From the NCBI GenBank assembly GCA_905209085.1, contig CAJLRM010000008.1:62001-126000 (forward strand): a stretch of DNA of 64,000 nt. Reading direction: 5' to 3'. The position numbers and the translations under genes are program-made. Below the pieces are notes generated by a model. It worked only from the letters and a program-made list of their open reading frames with translations. It did no database searches and was not told where the DNA came from. Of the stretch, positions 24,821 to 34,037 are shown one piece after another (position 1 is the first letter of the stretch; each line of letters opens with the position of its first letter). The stretch comes from an uncultured Eubacteriales bacterium. GTDB taxonomy: Bacteria > Bacillota > Clostridia > Christensenellales > Borkfalkiaceae.

Positions 24821-26161
24821 ATGCTTGAAGAAAATATATCTGCTATTGCCACTGCGCCGGGAAAAGGCGGAGTTGCCATCGTCCGCGTCAGCGGAAAGAG
24901 TCCGCTTTCCATCGCGGAAAAAATGTTCTCTCCCGCGGGAAAAACCGCGGTTTCCGATTTCGAGCCCTATCGCCTCTATCCCGGCGCGATCGACTGCGGC
25001 ACGTTTACCGATTACGGTCTGTGCGTCTATTTCAAGGCCCCTTACAGCTATACGGGCGAGGACGTGGTGGAGTTTCAGTGCCACGGCGGGGAGAGCATCG
25101 CGCGCGGGATTTTGAAGCGCACCTTTTCTCTCGGCGCGAGGAGCGCGGGAAAGGGGGAGTTCACCAAGCGCGCCTTTCTCAACGGCAAGCTCTCTCTGGC
25201 GTCCGCCGAGGGCATCGCCGACATGATCAACGGCGAGTCGGAAGCCGAGGTCAAAGCGGGCTATCTCTTATACAGCGAAAAACTCACGGAGAAAGTCCGC
25301 GCCCTGCAAGCGGAATTGAAAGAGCTTCTGGCGGGAATAGACGCCTCCGTCGACTATCCCGAGGAGGACCTCGAAGAGCGGGAAATTGACGAACTTCGCA
25401 AAGGGCTTGCGAAGATACGCGCCGAGGTGTCCGTCCTGGCGGCGGGGTACGCGAAGGGAAAAAAGATAAAATCGGGCGTCACGGTCGCCATTTGCGGCAA
25501 GCCGAACACGGGCAAAAGTTCGCTTTTAAACAGATTGCTCGGCTATGAGAAAGCCATCGTGTCCGAAATTGCGGGTACGACGCGGGACGCTGTGGAGGGA
25601 GTCGTCGAGATCGGGGGGACAAAATTCAATCTCTACGACACGGCGGGCGTGCGCGAGAGCGGCGACAGAATAGAGTCCATCGGCATCGAAAGAGCGGAAA
25701 ACATCGTGCGCGGCGCGGACGTCGTCGTCTTTGTCGCGGATTCGGCGGCGGGCACGGACGAAGAGGACGCGCGGGTTTTGGAACTCGCGCGGGAAAAGCC
25801 GCTCGTCAAGATCTTCAATAAAATCGATCTGACGAAAGACGAAACGCCCACGGACGCGGACGTGCTCACTTCCGCCCTCACGGGGGAGGGCATTGCCGAA
25901 CTGAAAGAGCTTTTATACGAAAAGAGCTTCGGTCCGCGCGGGGAGGACGCCGCGTTTCTCGTCGAGGAGAGGCATTACGACGCCCTCAAACGCGCGGGAG
26001 AGGCGTTGCAACGGGCGGTCGCCGCCTGCGGGAAAGAGCCGCTCGATCTCGTAGGCATAGACGTAAAGACGGCGTGGGAAACGCTGGGGGAAATCACGGG
26101 AGAAACGGCTTCGGAAGCGATCATCGAGGAGATTTTTTCCAAATTTTGCGTGGGTAAATAA
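24821..26161 (+). CDS. mnmE: tRNA uridine-5-carboxymethylaminomethyl modification GTPase MnmE
   Basis: This 446-residue enzyme, with MnmG, modifies the wobble uridine of certain tRNAs. The N-terminal folate-binding domain begins ISAIATAPGKGGVAIVRVSG and contains the GEDVVEFQCHGG motif. The inserted G domain has GKPNTGKSSLLNR (~225), the TTRD switch (~246), DTAG (~268) and NKID (~333). The helical domain ends with the conserved C-terminal motif FCVGK (usually FCIGK), whose Cys is catalytically important. The length is normal. It is here without MnmG beside it. The promoter is consensus-like; a LysR regulator follows after 117 bases. Confidence 0.97.
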   Translation: MLEENISAIATAPGKGGVAIVRVSGKSPLSIAEKMFSPAGKTAVSDFEPYRLYPGAIDCGTFTDYGLCVYFKAPYSYTGEDVVEFQCHGGESIARGILKRTFSLGARSAGKGEFTKRAFLNGKLSLASAEGIADMINGESEAEVKAGYLLYSEKLTEKVRALQAELKELLAGIDASVDYPEEDLEEREIDELRKGLAKIRAEVSVLAAGYAKGKKIKSGVTVAICGKPNTGKSSLLNRLLGYEKAIVSEIAGTTRDAVEGVVEIGGTKFNLYDTAGVRESGDRIESIGIERAENIVRGADVVVFVADSAAGTDEEDARVLELAREKPLVKIFNKIDLTKDETPTDADVLTSALTGEGIAELKELLYEKSFGPRGEDAAFLVEERHYDALKRAGEALQRAVAACGKEPLDLVGIDVKTAWETLGEITGETASEAIIEEIFSKFCVGK

Positions 26162-26278
26162 GAAAAAGAATCGAAAAAACGAGAGAAAACAACGAGAAAA
26201 ACGAGAGAAAAGTTTGCCCGGGGCGTTTTTGAAAGAGGGCTTTAAAACGTTTTACGGCGGGAAAAACAGAGGTGTAGT

Positions 26279-27172
26279 ATGGCGAATCTGGAACTTTACA
26301 GGGTATTTTACACGGTGGCGAAATGCGGGAGTCTGACGAAGGCGGCGGAGGAATTGTACATTTCTCAGCCCGCCGTTTCGCAGTCGATAAAACAACTGGA
26401 AAATCAGCTGGGAATTTCCCTTTTCAACCGCACGCATCGCGGTATGGAGTTGTCCGCGCAGGGGGGGAAACTGATCTTTTCCAAAGTGGAACAGGCGCTT
26501 TTCCTCTTGGAGGAAGCGGAAAGCATGATAGAGCAATTGAACACCTCCGCCACGGGCACCATTCGCATCGGCGCTTCGGATACGATCTTCGAATATTTCC
26601 TCGCGGATAAAATCGTGGAATATCACGAGAAATTTCCGGGCGTAAAAATAGAGCTGTTATCCGACATTTCCCCGCGCACGCTGGAAGGACTCAAAAGCAA
26701 CAAGTGCGACATCGGCTTCGTCAATCTTCCCATCGCGGTGGATCCCGACCTCAGCGTATACGGCAACTGTATGCGCCTCACCGACATATTCGTCACCAAT
26801 GAAAAGCACCTCGAACTGACCGAGGGCGTCGTTCCCCTCGCAAAATTGCAGGAATATCCGCTCATCATGCTGGAACCGCACACGGGCGCCCGCCGTTCGC
26901 TCTCCACCTTTTTGGAAACGATCGGCATCGATTTGAAGCCCGCCATCGAAATCAGCAGCTGGGATCTGATGAAACGCCTCGTCATCCGCGGCATGGGCGT
27001 CGGCTGTATCCCCCGGGAATACGCGCTGCACCGCCTCGCGGACAAGTCCATGTACGAAATCAAGACCGACCCCGCGCTGCCCGCGCGTTCCGTCGGCATG
27101 GTGCTGCCCAAAAACGCGCAGATTCCCTACGCGCTTCGGGCGTTTATCGAGCTGTTTAATCTCGACGTTTAA
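26279..27172 (+). CDS. LysR family transcriptional regulator
   Basis: The 297-residue protein has the LysR winged helix at residues 1-60 (FYTVAKCGSLTKAAEELYISQPAVSQSIKQLE, shown here only as the family pattern: A-x-x-G-S-x-x-x-A-A, S-Q-P-A-V-S). A periplasmic-binding-like effector domain follows from ~90 (GTIRIGASDTI). The pattern is close to CysL/CbbR-type members, but the effector cannot be predicted. AGAGG precedes the ATG. LysR targets are often divergent, but no divergent gene exists here; mnmE upstream and lepA downstream are unlikely targets, so it probably acts in trans. Confidence 0.9.
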   Translation: MANLELYRVFYTVAKCGSLTKAAEELYISQPAVSQSIKQLENQLGISLFNRTHRGMELSAQGGKLIFSKVEQALFLLEEAESMIEQLNTSATGTIRIGASDTIFEYFLADKIVEYHEKFPGVKIELLSDISPRTLEGLKSNKCDIGFVNLPIAVDPDLSVYGNCMRLTDIFVTNEKHLELTEGVVPLAKLQEYPLIMLEPHTGARRSLSTFLETIGIDLKPAIEISSWDLMKRLVIRGMGVGCIPREYALHRLADKSMYEIKTDPALPARSVGMVLPKNAQIPYALRAFIELFNLDV

Positions 27173-27327
27173 AAAGAGGATTTATCGGCGCTTTACGGCG
27201 CGGCAACGCTTTCGTCGGGGGAAGAGTCGGGCAAAGCGCTTTTTCTTCGCCGAGAGCCTTTTAAAGGCGTTTAAACGCATTTTGGAAAATAATTCCGAAC
27301 GTATGTTTGTATAAAATAGGAAACATT

Positions 27328-29136
<1,809 letters not shown>

Positions 29137-29250
29137 CGCCCTTAAAAATGGCGGGGGCAGGTATGCGGCTATGGCATTATACGGTCGTGCCGCGGCGGGA
29201 AACGAAGGGAAGGGGAGCGCGGAAACGCTCGGAAAATACGGAGGAAAAAT

Positions 29251-29583
29251 ATGTCGGAGTCCTTTTTCGGGCGCGTATACGCGCTTTTGAAACAGGTGCC
29301 GTACGGAAAAGTGGTTACGTACGGGCAGATAGCGATGATGCTGGGCGCCCCGCGCATGGCGAGGCAGGTGGGATACGCCCTGCACGTCAATCCCGAGCCC
29401 GGCGTGATTCCCTGTCACCGCGTTCTCAATCGCTTCGGCGCGCTTGCGCCCGCGTTCGCGTTCGGCGGCAGGGAAATTCAGGCGGCTATGTTGCAGGCGG
29501 AGGGAATCGAGGTGAAAGAAGATTTCACCGTGGATCTGTCCGTCTATCAGTGGGACGGCGAAGGCGCCGCCGTCGGGTTTTGA
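29251..29583 (+). CDS. MGMT family protein (alkylated-DNA repair type, short form)
   Basis: The 110-residue protein consists only of the DNA-binding/active-site domain of O6-alkylguanine-DNA alkyltransferases. It starts FFGRVYALLKQVPYGKVVTYGQIA and contains the IPCHRV motif with Cys ~55. Because the cysteine is kept, it may transfer alkyl groups, unlike alkyltransferase-like proteins, which replace it. The N-terminal domain of classic Ogt is missing, so substrate range is uncertain. GGAGG precedes the ATG. The gene sits between lepA and hemW in the same direction. Confidence 0.9.
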   Translation: MSESFFGRVYALLKQVPYGKVVTYGQIAMMLGAPRMARQVGYALHVNPEPGVIPCHRVLNRFGALAPAFAFGGREIQAAMLQAEGIEVKEDFTVDLSVYQWDGEGAAVGF

Positions 29584-29679
29584 GCGACGGAAAACGGCGC
29601 GAAGAGGCGTTCGCGTTAAAAGTGAGATGCGGCGCGCAAAAAGGCGGTAAAAGAGCCGAGAAACATTCAAGGAGAAATT

Positions 29680-30807
29680 ATGGCGGGGATTTATATACAC
29701 GTTCCCTTTTGCAGACACAAGTGCAGTTATTGCGATTTTGTGTCCTTTCCCGATAAGATCGAATACGCGGAAGCGTATATGGCGTGTCTTTACAAAGAAT
29801 TGAAAATGCGCGGCGAGGAACTTAAAGACTATACCTTCGACTCCGTATATTTCGGCGGCGGAACGCCCTCGTACATTCCGCCCAAACTCATCCTCGGCGC
29901 GATGAATCAGGTGAAAAAGTGTTTTCATCTCGCGAAAAACGCGGAAGTGACGCTGGAACTCAATCCGGGCACCATCGGCGAAAATAAGGTGAAGACCTAT
30001 CGGGAGGCGGGCATCAACCGCTATTCGATCGGTTTGCAGACCGCCGTAGACGAACAGCTGGAAGATTTGGGGCGCATTCACAACGCGCGGGATTACGTCT
30101 ATGCGACCAAACTCCTGCAAGGGGAGAATTTCAGCACCGACGTCATGCTGGGGTTAAAAAATCAGACCGCGGACGACGTTAAAAAAACGATAGAACTTGC
30201 GGCGGCCTGCGGCTCCAAACATATCTCCATGTACGCGTTGACCGTGGAGGACGGCACGCCTATCTATACCGATTATCTCAACGGCGAACTGCCCGACTCC
30301 GACGAGGTGGCGGATCTGTACGATTTCGGAAGAAAACTCCTGAAAGAAAAGGGGTACGAGCGCTATGAGATTTCGAATTTTGCCCTTCCCGGATACGAGA
30401 GCCGGCACAACCTCAACTATTGGCGCCGCGGGGAGTATATCGGCGTCGGCGTCGCGGCTAGTTCGTTCATGAAAGGAAAGCGCTTTACGAATACGTTTGA
30501 TCTCGACGAATACATGAAGTGCCTGATTTCCGGCTTTTTCCCCGCCGTCACCTGCGAGGAGGTATCGGAAGCGGACGCCAAATTCGAATTTATCATGCTC
30601 GCGCTTCGTACAAGATACGGCGTTTCTCTCGCGGAATACGAAAAACGTTTCGGAAAAACGTTCGGGGAAGATTTCCCCGTGGCTCTGCAAAAGAGTTCGC
30701 GCTATTTAGAGCGGGAGGAAGATAGTATCCGCATCAAAGAGGAGTATCTGTACGTGCAGAACTCCGTTTTAATGCCCTTTATGGAAGAGCCGCGCCTCAG
30801 AGAGTAA
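29680..30807 (+). CDS. hemW: radical SAM family heme chaperone HemW
   Basis: This 375-residue protein resembles oxygen-independent coproporphyrinogen III oxidase but belongs to the HemW branch: it starts at IYIHVPFCRHKCSYCDF with the 4Fe-4S cysteines at ~11, 15 and 18 and lacks the extra N-terminal region of HemN. YFGGGTPS (SAM-binding) is at ~53, NPGT near 98, GLQT near 118, and a HemN C-terminal domain follows from ~280. HemW is thought to insert heme into target proteins. AAGGAG lies before the ATG. The usual downstream hrcA-grpE-dnaK cluster is absent here; instead a purine-rich non-coding stretch follows. Confidence 0.93.
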   Translation: MAGIYIHVPFCRHKCSYCDFVSFPDKIEYAEAYMACLYKELKMRGEELKDYTFDSVYFGGGTPSYIPPKLILGAMNQVKKCFHLAKNAEVTLELNPGTIGENKVKTYREAGINRYSIGLQTAVDEQLEDLGRIHNARDYVYATKLLQGENFSTDVMLGLKNQTADDVKKTIELAAACGSKHISMYALTVEDGTPIYTDYLNGELPDSDEVADLYDFGRKLLKEKGYERYEISNFALPGYESRHNLNYWRRGEYIGVGVAASSFMKGKRFTNTFDLDEYMKCLISGFFPAVTCEEVSEADAKFEFIMLALRTRYGVSLAEYEKRFGKTFGEDFPVALQKSSRYLEREEDSIRIKEEYLYVQNSVLMPFMEEPRLRE

Positions 30808-31404
30808 AGGCGGTTAGAATAGGGCAGGGTTGCGACGAATAAAAAAATCGCGGGAAGTCGGGAAGAAAACGGAAGAAAAAATGAAGAAGAAAACGGAAGA
30901 AAAAATGAAATGGAAAGAGGCGTAAGGGAAGAAAGGGCCTGAAAGAAGCACAAGGCGGGAAAAGGCTCGGAAAAAGAGTTTTGAAAAGAGTGAAAATAGA
31001 CGCGAGAGGAATGAGAACGCGTGGAAAGAAAAGCGGGGAAGAGAAGGGGCAATTCTCTAAAAAAGACGAACAAAGGCGCAGGGCGTGAGAAAACGGAGGG
31101 GACAGGAAAGGAGAAAAGGGGCGTAAAAGCGAGGGGCGGCGCGGGAAAGAGGAACGAACGCGCGGGAAAAGCATACCTTCGGGAAGAGAAAAACGCTCGG
31201 AAGGCGTGCGGAAAAACGCAGGGACGGAACGACTCGCCTCTGCGATTGCGGGCGGAAGAAAAAATAAATTACGCGGCGAAGAAAGCGCTCGTTCGGGGGG
31301 ACCCGACGGGCGTTTTTGCTCCTCAAAAAATCGGAGGTGAAAATTTTGGGAAAAAGAGGAAGGGAAAAAAATCCGAAAATCGAAAAAATAAAATCCCGAT
31401 TCCG
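30808..31404 (+). other. purine-rich intergenic tract
   Basis: About 600 bases in which the plus strand is overwhelmingly A and G. A 177-codon open frame at 31021-31554 crosses it, but its Lys/Gly/Arg-only composition and lack of a ribosome binding site argue against a gene. A TGAAAATTTTGGG element at about 31338-31350 partly matches the 17-mer described downstream. Transcription of the AraC gene starts just after this tract. Confidence 0.6.
30862..30908 (+). repeat. exact tandem duplication, 24-bp period
   Basis: A 23-base purine block (starting GAAGAAAACGG) at 30862-30884 is repeated without change at 30886-30908. Only two copies are present, inside the purine-rich tract. Confidence 0.85.
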
Positions 31405-31433
31405 TTGCAAAACATTTTCGGATATGCTATAAT
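31405..31433 (+). promoter_or_regulatory. sigma-A promoter for the AraC-type regulator
   Basis: TTGCAA (31405-31410), 17 bp, TATAAT (31428-31433), about 70 bases before the first well-placed ATG at 31504. Confidence 0.8.
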
Positions 31434-31523
31434 GCCGATAACGACGGGGCGAAAAATGTCCGTTTCTCAAAAGAAAAGCGTGCAACACAAAGGAGGAAAA
31501 AATATGATTTGTTTAAATCAGGC

Positions 31524-31533
31524 GGGGGGGGGG
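31524..31533 (+). repeat. G10 homopolymer between a strong start site and the AraC frame
   Basis: AAAGGAGG (31489-31496) correctly precedes ATG 31504. That frame reads MICLNQAGGGYKNDYL and stops at 31554. Loss of one G would instead join ATG 31504 in frame to the AraC gene. The tract therefore decides which start the regulator uses. It is either a slippage switch or an assembly miscount. Confidence 0.8.
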
Positions 31534-31540
31534 TACAAAA

Positions 31541-32323
31541 ATGATTACCTCTAATCTGCTTTTTTGCATCAAGCATTCTTATGAGGACGATTATTTCGGA
31601 GTGGAACATTCTCATCCCTGCTATGAGATCGTTTATTACTGCGAGGGGGAAGGCGCCGTATCGTTCAGCAAGAAGGAGTATCATTTCAAAAAGGACACTT
31701 TTATGGTCTGCGCGCCCGACGTGAAGCACATCGAACACGGTAAAAAGGGAACGGAAGTTCTGTATATCGGATTCGAACTGTACGGCGACATCGCGCTTTC
31801 GGAGGGATTGTTCGACGAGGCGGATTACGGCATACAGGAGTATCTCGAAAAGATTTATTACGAAACCAAGCACTGGACGACCTTTTCCTATCAGCTGATC
31901 AATCTGTTCTGCACGATCATTGCCGTCAAACTCGTCAATCGCAGCGAAATCAGCAAGGAAGTCGCCGTCAATCATAATTTCGACAATATCGTGGGCTACA
32001 TTTCCGCGAATTACCGGGAGAATATCAACGTCAGAAAGTTGGCGCAGATGGCGGGATACAGCTACGACCACTTTCGGAAAATGTTTGTCAAAAAATTCGA
32101 AATGACAGTCAACGATTTTATTCTGCAAAAGCGCATCGACGCGGCGAACGATATGCTCAAATCGAACAAATATCTCATCAAGGAAATCGCGGCGGACTGC
32201 GGCTTTTCCTCGGTGGCGCAGTTCTGCACGAAATACAGGGAAGTGATGGGCATTACGCCCAAGCAAATGCAGCAAAAGAGAGCGGAGGACGCCCGGGATA
32301 TAGAAAAAGATAAATTTTCCTGA
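31541..32323 (+). CDS. AraC family transcriptional regulator
   Basis: As read, the gene starts at ATG 31541, preceded only by the G10 run and TACAAAA. With nine Gs it would start at 31504 and gain 12 residues after a perfect ribosome binding site. The 260-residue protein has an N-terminal cupin-type ligand domain (~1-140, with HSHPCYEIVYYCEGEG and a P-D-V-K-H motif). A C-terminal double helix-turn-helix (~165-250) contains NVRKLAQMAGYSYDHFRKMFVKK and the conserved second half IKEIAADCGFSSVAQFCTKYREVMGITPKQ, each given here as family landmarks rather than continuous sequence. Such proteins usually activate sugar-use genes. It lies directly upstream of two hydrolase lipoprotein genes and is followed by a terminator. 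Confidence 0.9.
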   Translation: MITSNLLFCIKHSYEDDYFGVEHSHPCYEIVYYCEGEGAVSFSKKEYHFKKDTFMVCAPDVKHIEHGKKGTEVLYIGFELYGDIALSEGLFDEADYGIQEYLEKIYYETKHWTTFSYQLINLFCTIIAVKLVNRSEISKEVAVNHNFDNIVGYISANYRENINVRKLAQMAGYSYDHFRKMFVKKFEMTVNDFILQKRIDAANDMLKSNKYLIKEIAADCGFSSVAQFCTKYREVMGITPKQMQQKRAEDARDIEKDKFS

Positions 32324-32471
32324 CCGAAAAACAGAATTTTCCCCGGGCTTTTTTCGGGAAAATCGCATAGACAAACGTACCTCAAACAAAGGCCCGCCGA
32401 CAAAAAGAGGCGGGCGGAAAAGGGGGATTGCAAGAAAAAAACAATATGAAAAAATAAACAAAAGCTCTTAA

Positions 32472-32488
32472 AAAATTTTGAATTTCAG
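32472..32488 (+). promoter_or_regulatory. 17-mer AAAATTTTGAATTTCAG, copy 1 (putative activator site)
   Basis: The exact sequence AAAATTTTGAATTTCAG ends 39 bases before the TTGACA at 32528. An identical 17-mer sits at the same distance from the promoter at 35958. It contains the inverted repeat AAATT-TTG-AATTT. The spacing suits an activator binding upstream of -35; the AraC protein encoded next door is the obvious candidate. Confidence 0.6.
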
Positions 32489-32505
32489 CGATATATATTG
32501 TAATC

Positions 32506-32540
32506 AGGTTGTCTTGCGGAAATCCGCTTGACAACCTTTT
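32506..32540 (+). terminator. intrinsic terminator after the AraC-type gene
   Basis: Arms AGGTTGTC and GACAACCT enclose an inner GCGGA/TCCGC stem with a T-T mismatch pair, followed by seven Ts. It lies 180 bases after the AraC stop, and its 3' arm contains the -35 box of the next promoter. Confidence 0.75.
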
Positions 32541-32556
32541 TTTATTCGATTATTTT
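32528..32556 (+). promoter_or_regulatory. promoter for the first clan-A hydrolase lipoprotein
   Basis: TTGACA (32528-32533), 17 bp, TATTTT (32551-32556). The -35 is perfect and overlaps the terminator's 3' arm; AAATCC lies two bases upstream, as at the 35958 promoter. Confidence 0.7.
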
Positions 32557-32622
32557 ATAACTGCCCGAAGCGTCCGAGGAAATCGGGCGGGAAAATATAG
32601 AGATGACGGAGGAAGGAAAAAA

Positions 32623-33924
32623 ATGGATTTGTTCTTAAAATTGAGAAAAACGGTCTGCCTGGCTGTCGCGGGACTCGTGGCCTGCGCGGGCGCCTGCGGC
32701 GAAAAGGGAATCCCTTTGGATTCGCGGCACGGCATCGCCGATCAATCGCTGCTTTACGGAATGTGCTATTTGATGGAGGAGCGGAGCGCCGAATCGCTCG
32801 ATATTGAAAAGGAAGTGGAACTGATGAAAAATCTCGGCGTCAGGACGGTGCGGCAGTGGATGCATTTCACGCATTTCATGAGCAGTCCCGCAACGCTGAA
32901 AGAGAATAACGCGGCGACGGAAAATATGCACGCCCTCCTCGCGGAATGCGAAAAGGCGGGAATGGTGAATATCGGAATGAATCACCATAATTTTTGTACC
33001 ACCAAGAGCAAGTCTTCGACGACGGCAAAGCCTTTCGCCCGCGACGTGTCCGAGGGCAGCGACTATGTGCAGTGGCTGAACGATTATTATACCTCCTGGA
33101 AAACGCTGGTGGGAGAGTTCCCCGAAGTTTTATATTGGGAGATCGACAACGAAGTGAACAACCCCGACTTCATGACAGACGGCGGCGAAAAGGGATCGTC
33201 CGCGTACAGCGTCAGGCAGATGGCGGAGATTGCGACGGATATGTTCTACTACGCCACCCGCGCCATTCACGACGCCAATCCCGAGGCGCAGAGCGTCATG
33301 GGCGGTCTGACCGAGCCGACGGGACTGGGAAGAGGAAACACCGCAAGCTTCCTTCAAATGCTCTACGACAATATCGCAAGCGGGGAGTACGGGTATTTTT
33401 ACGGCAAGGAGGAGCCGTCCGCCGCCTCGAAAAATGCCGACGATTATTTTGAGATCGCCTGCTGGCATCCGTATATGAGCAATTTCAACAAGCAGAATTT
33501 CATCGATATCAATAACGAATATTACGAGATCATCCTCAAAAACGAGGGAAAACATAAAAAAGTTTTCTTTACGGAGATCGGCTGGAACGACGATTCCATC
33601 GGCGGCGAGGAGAAATCGATCGAATTTATGGAACAGATGTACGACGCCCTCAAATCCATGCCCTATGTGGAAACGGCAAATATTTTCAAGCTGTACGACA
33701 CGGGCAAAAAGAACAACTGGGACGGTCCCAATTATCTTTACTTTGGGCTGGTCCACGACCCCGACCCGACGCGCGCCTATACCCCGTGCGACAAGACTTC
33801 CGATCCGCTGAATATCGACGAAAAGGGCTACTGCATCAACGGCGCTCCCAAAAATAAGGCGTATTCCTATCAGAAGATAGCGGGAGGAAGCGGAAGTCTT
33901 AGTGTGCTCGTCGACGAAAAATGA
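32623..33924 (+). CDS. lipoprotein, clan-A (GH5/GH39-like) glycoside hydrolase, paralog 1
   Basis: The ATG at 32623 has GGAGGAAGG just upstream and opens a lipoprotein signal with LVAC (Cys ~21; a second Cys at 25). The 433-residue protein looks like a TIM-barrel hydrolase. VRQWMHF is near residue 76, and YWEIDNEVNNPDF has the putative acid/base Glu ~177 after Asn. CWHPYMSN follows near 280, and KVFFTEIGWND has the putative nucleophile Glu ~318 at the end of strand 7. That layout fits clan GH-A, nearest to GH5 or GH39 members, but I cannot name the family or substrate. It should act outside the cell on a glycan. The following gene is a clear paralog; both share stretches of nearly identical DNA. 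Regulation is likely through the upstream 17-mer. Confidence 0.75.
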   Translation: MDLFLKLRKTVCLAVAGLVACAGACGEKGIPLDSRHGIADQSLLYGMCYLMEERSAESLDIEKEVELMKNLGVRTVRQWMHFTHFMSSPATLKENNAATENMHALLAECEKAGMVNIGMNHHNFCTTKSKSSTTAKPFARDVSEGSDYVQWLNDYYTSWKTLVGEFPEVLYWEIDNEVNNPDFMTDGGEKGSSAYSVRQMAEIATDMFYYATRAIHDANPEAQSVMGGLTEPTGLGRGNTASFLQMLYDNIASGEYGYFYGKEEPSAASKNADDYFEIACWHPYMSNFNKQNFIDINNEYYEIILKNEGKHKKVFFTEIGWNDDSIGGEEKSIEFMEQMYDALKSMPYVETANIFKLYDTGKKNNWDGPNYLYFGLVHDPDPTRAYTPCDKTSDPLNIDEKGYCINGAPKNKAYSYQKIAGGSGSLSVLVDEK

Positions 33925-34037
33925 GTTTCCGCCGAAAGGCGTGAGGAAAAAGCGATTTTGAAAAACAGAGCTGCAAAAGAGAAAACAGGCGTTTCGATAA
34001 AATCAAGGAATAAAGAAAGGGAAAAATGGAGGAAAGC

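Noticed and set aside
29251..29583. Alkyltransferase-like (catalytically dead) protein
   Set aside because: The PCHR cysteine is present, so it is a short MGMT-family protein rather than a true ATL.
31021..31554. 177-codon frame across the purine-rich tract
   Set aside because: No ribosome binding site, almost only Lys/Gly/Arg/Glu, and its end merges with the poly-G leader; best explained by lack of stop codons in A/G-rich DNA.
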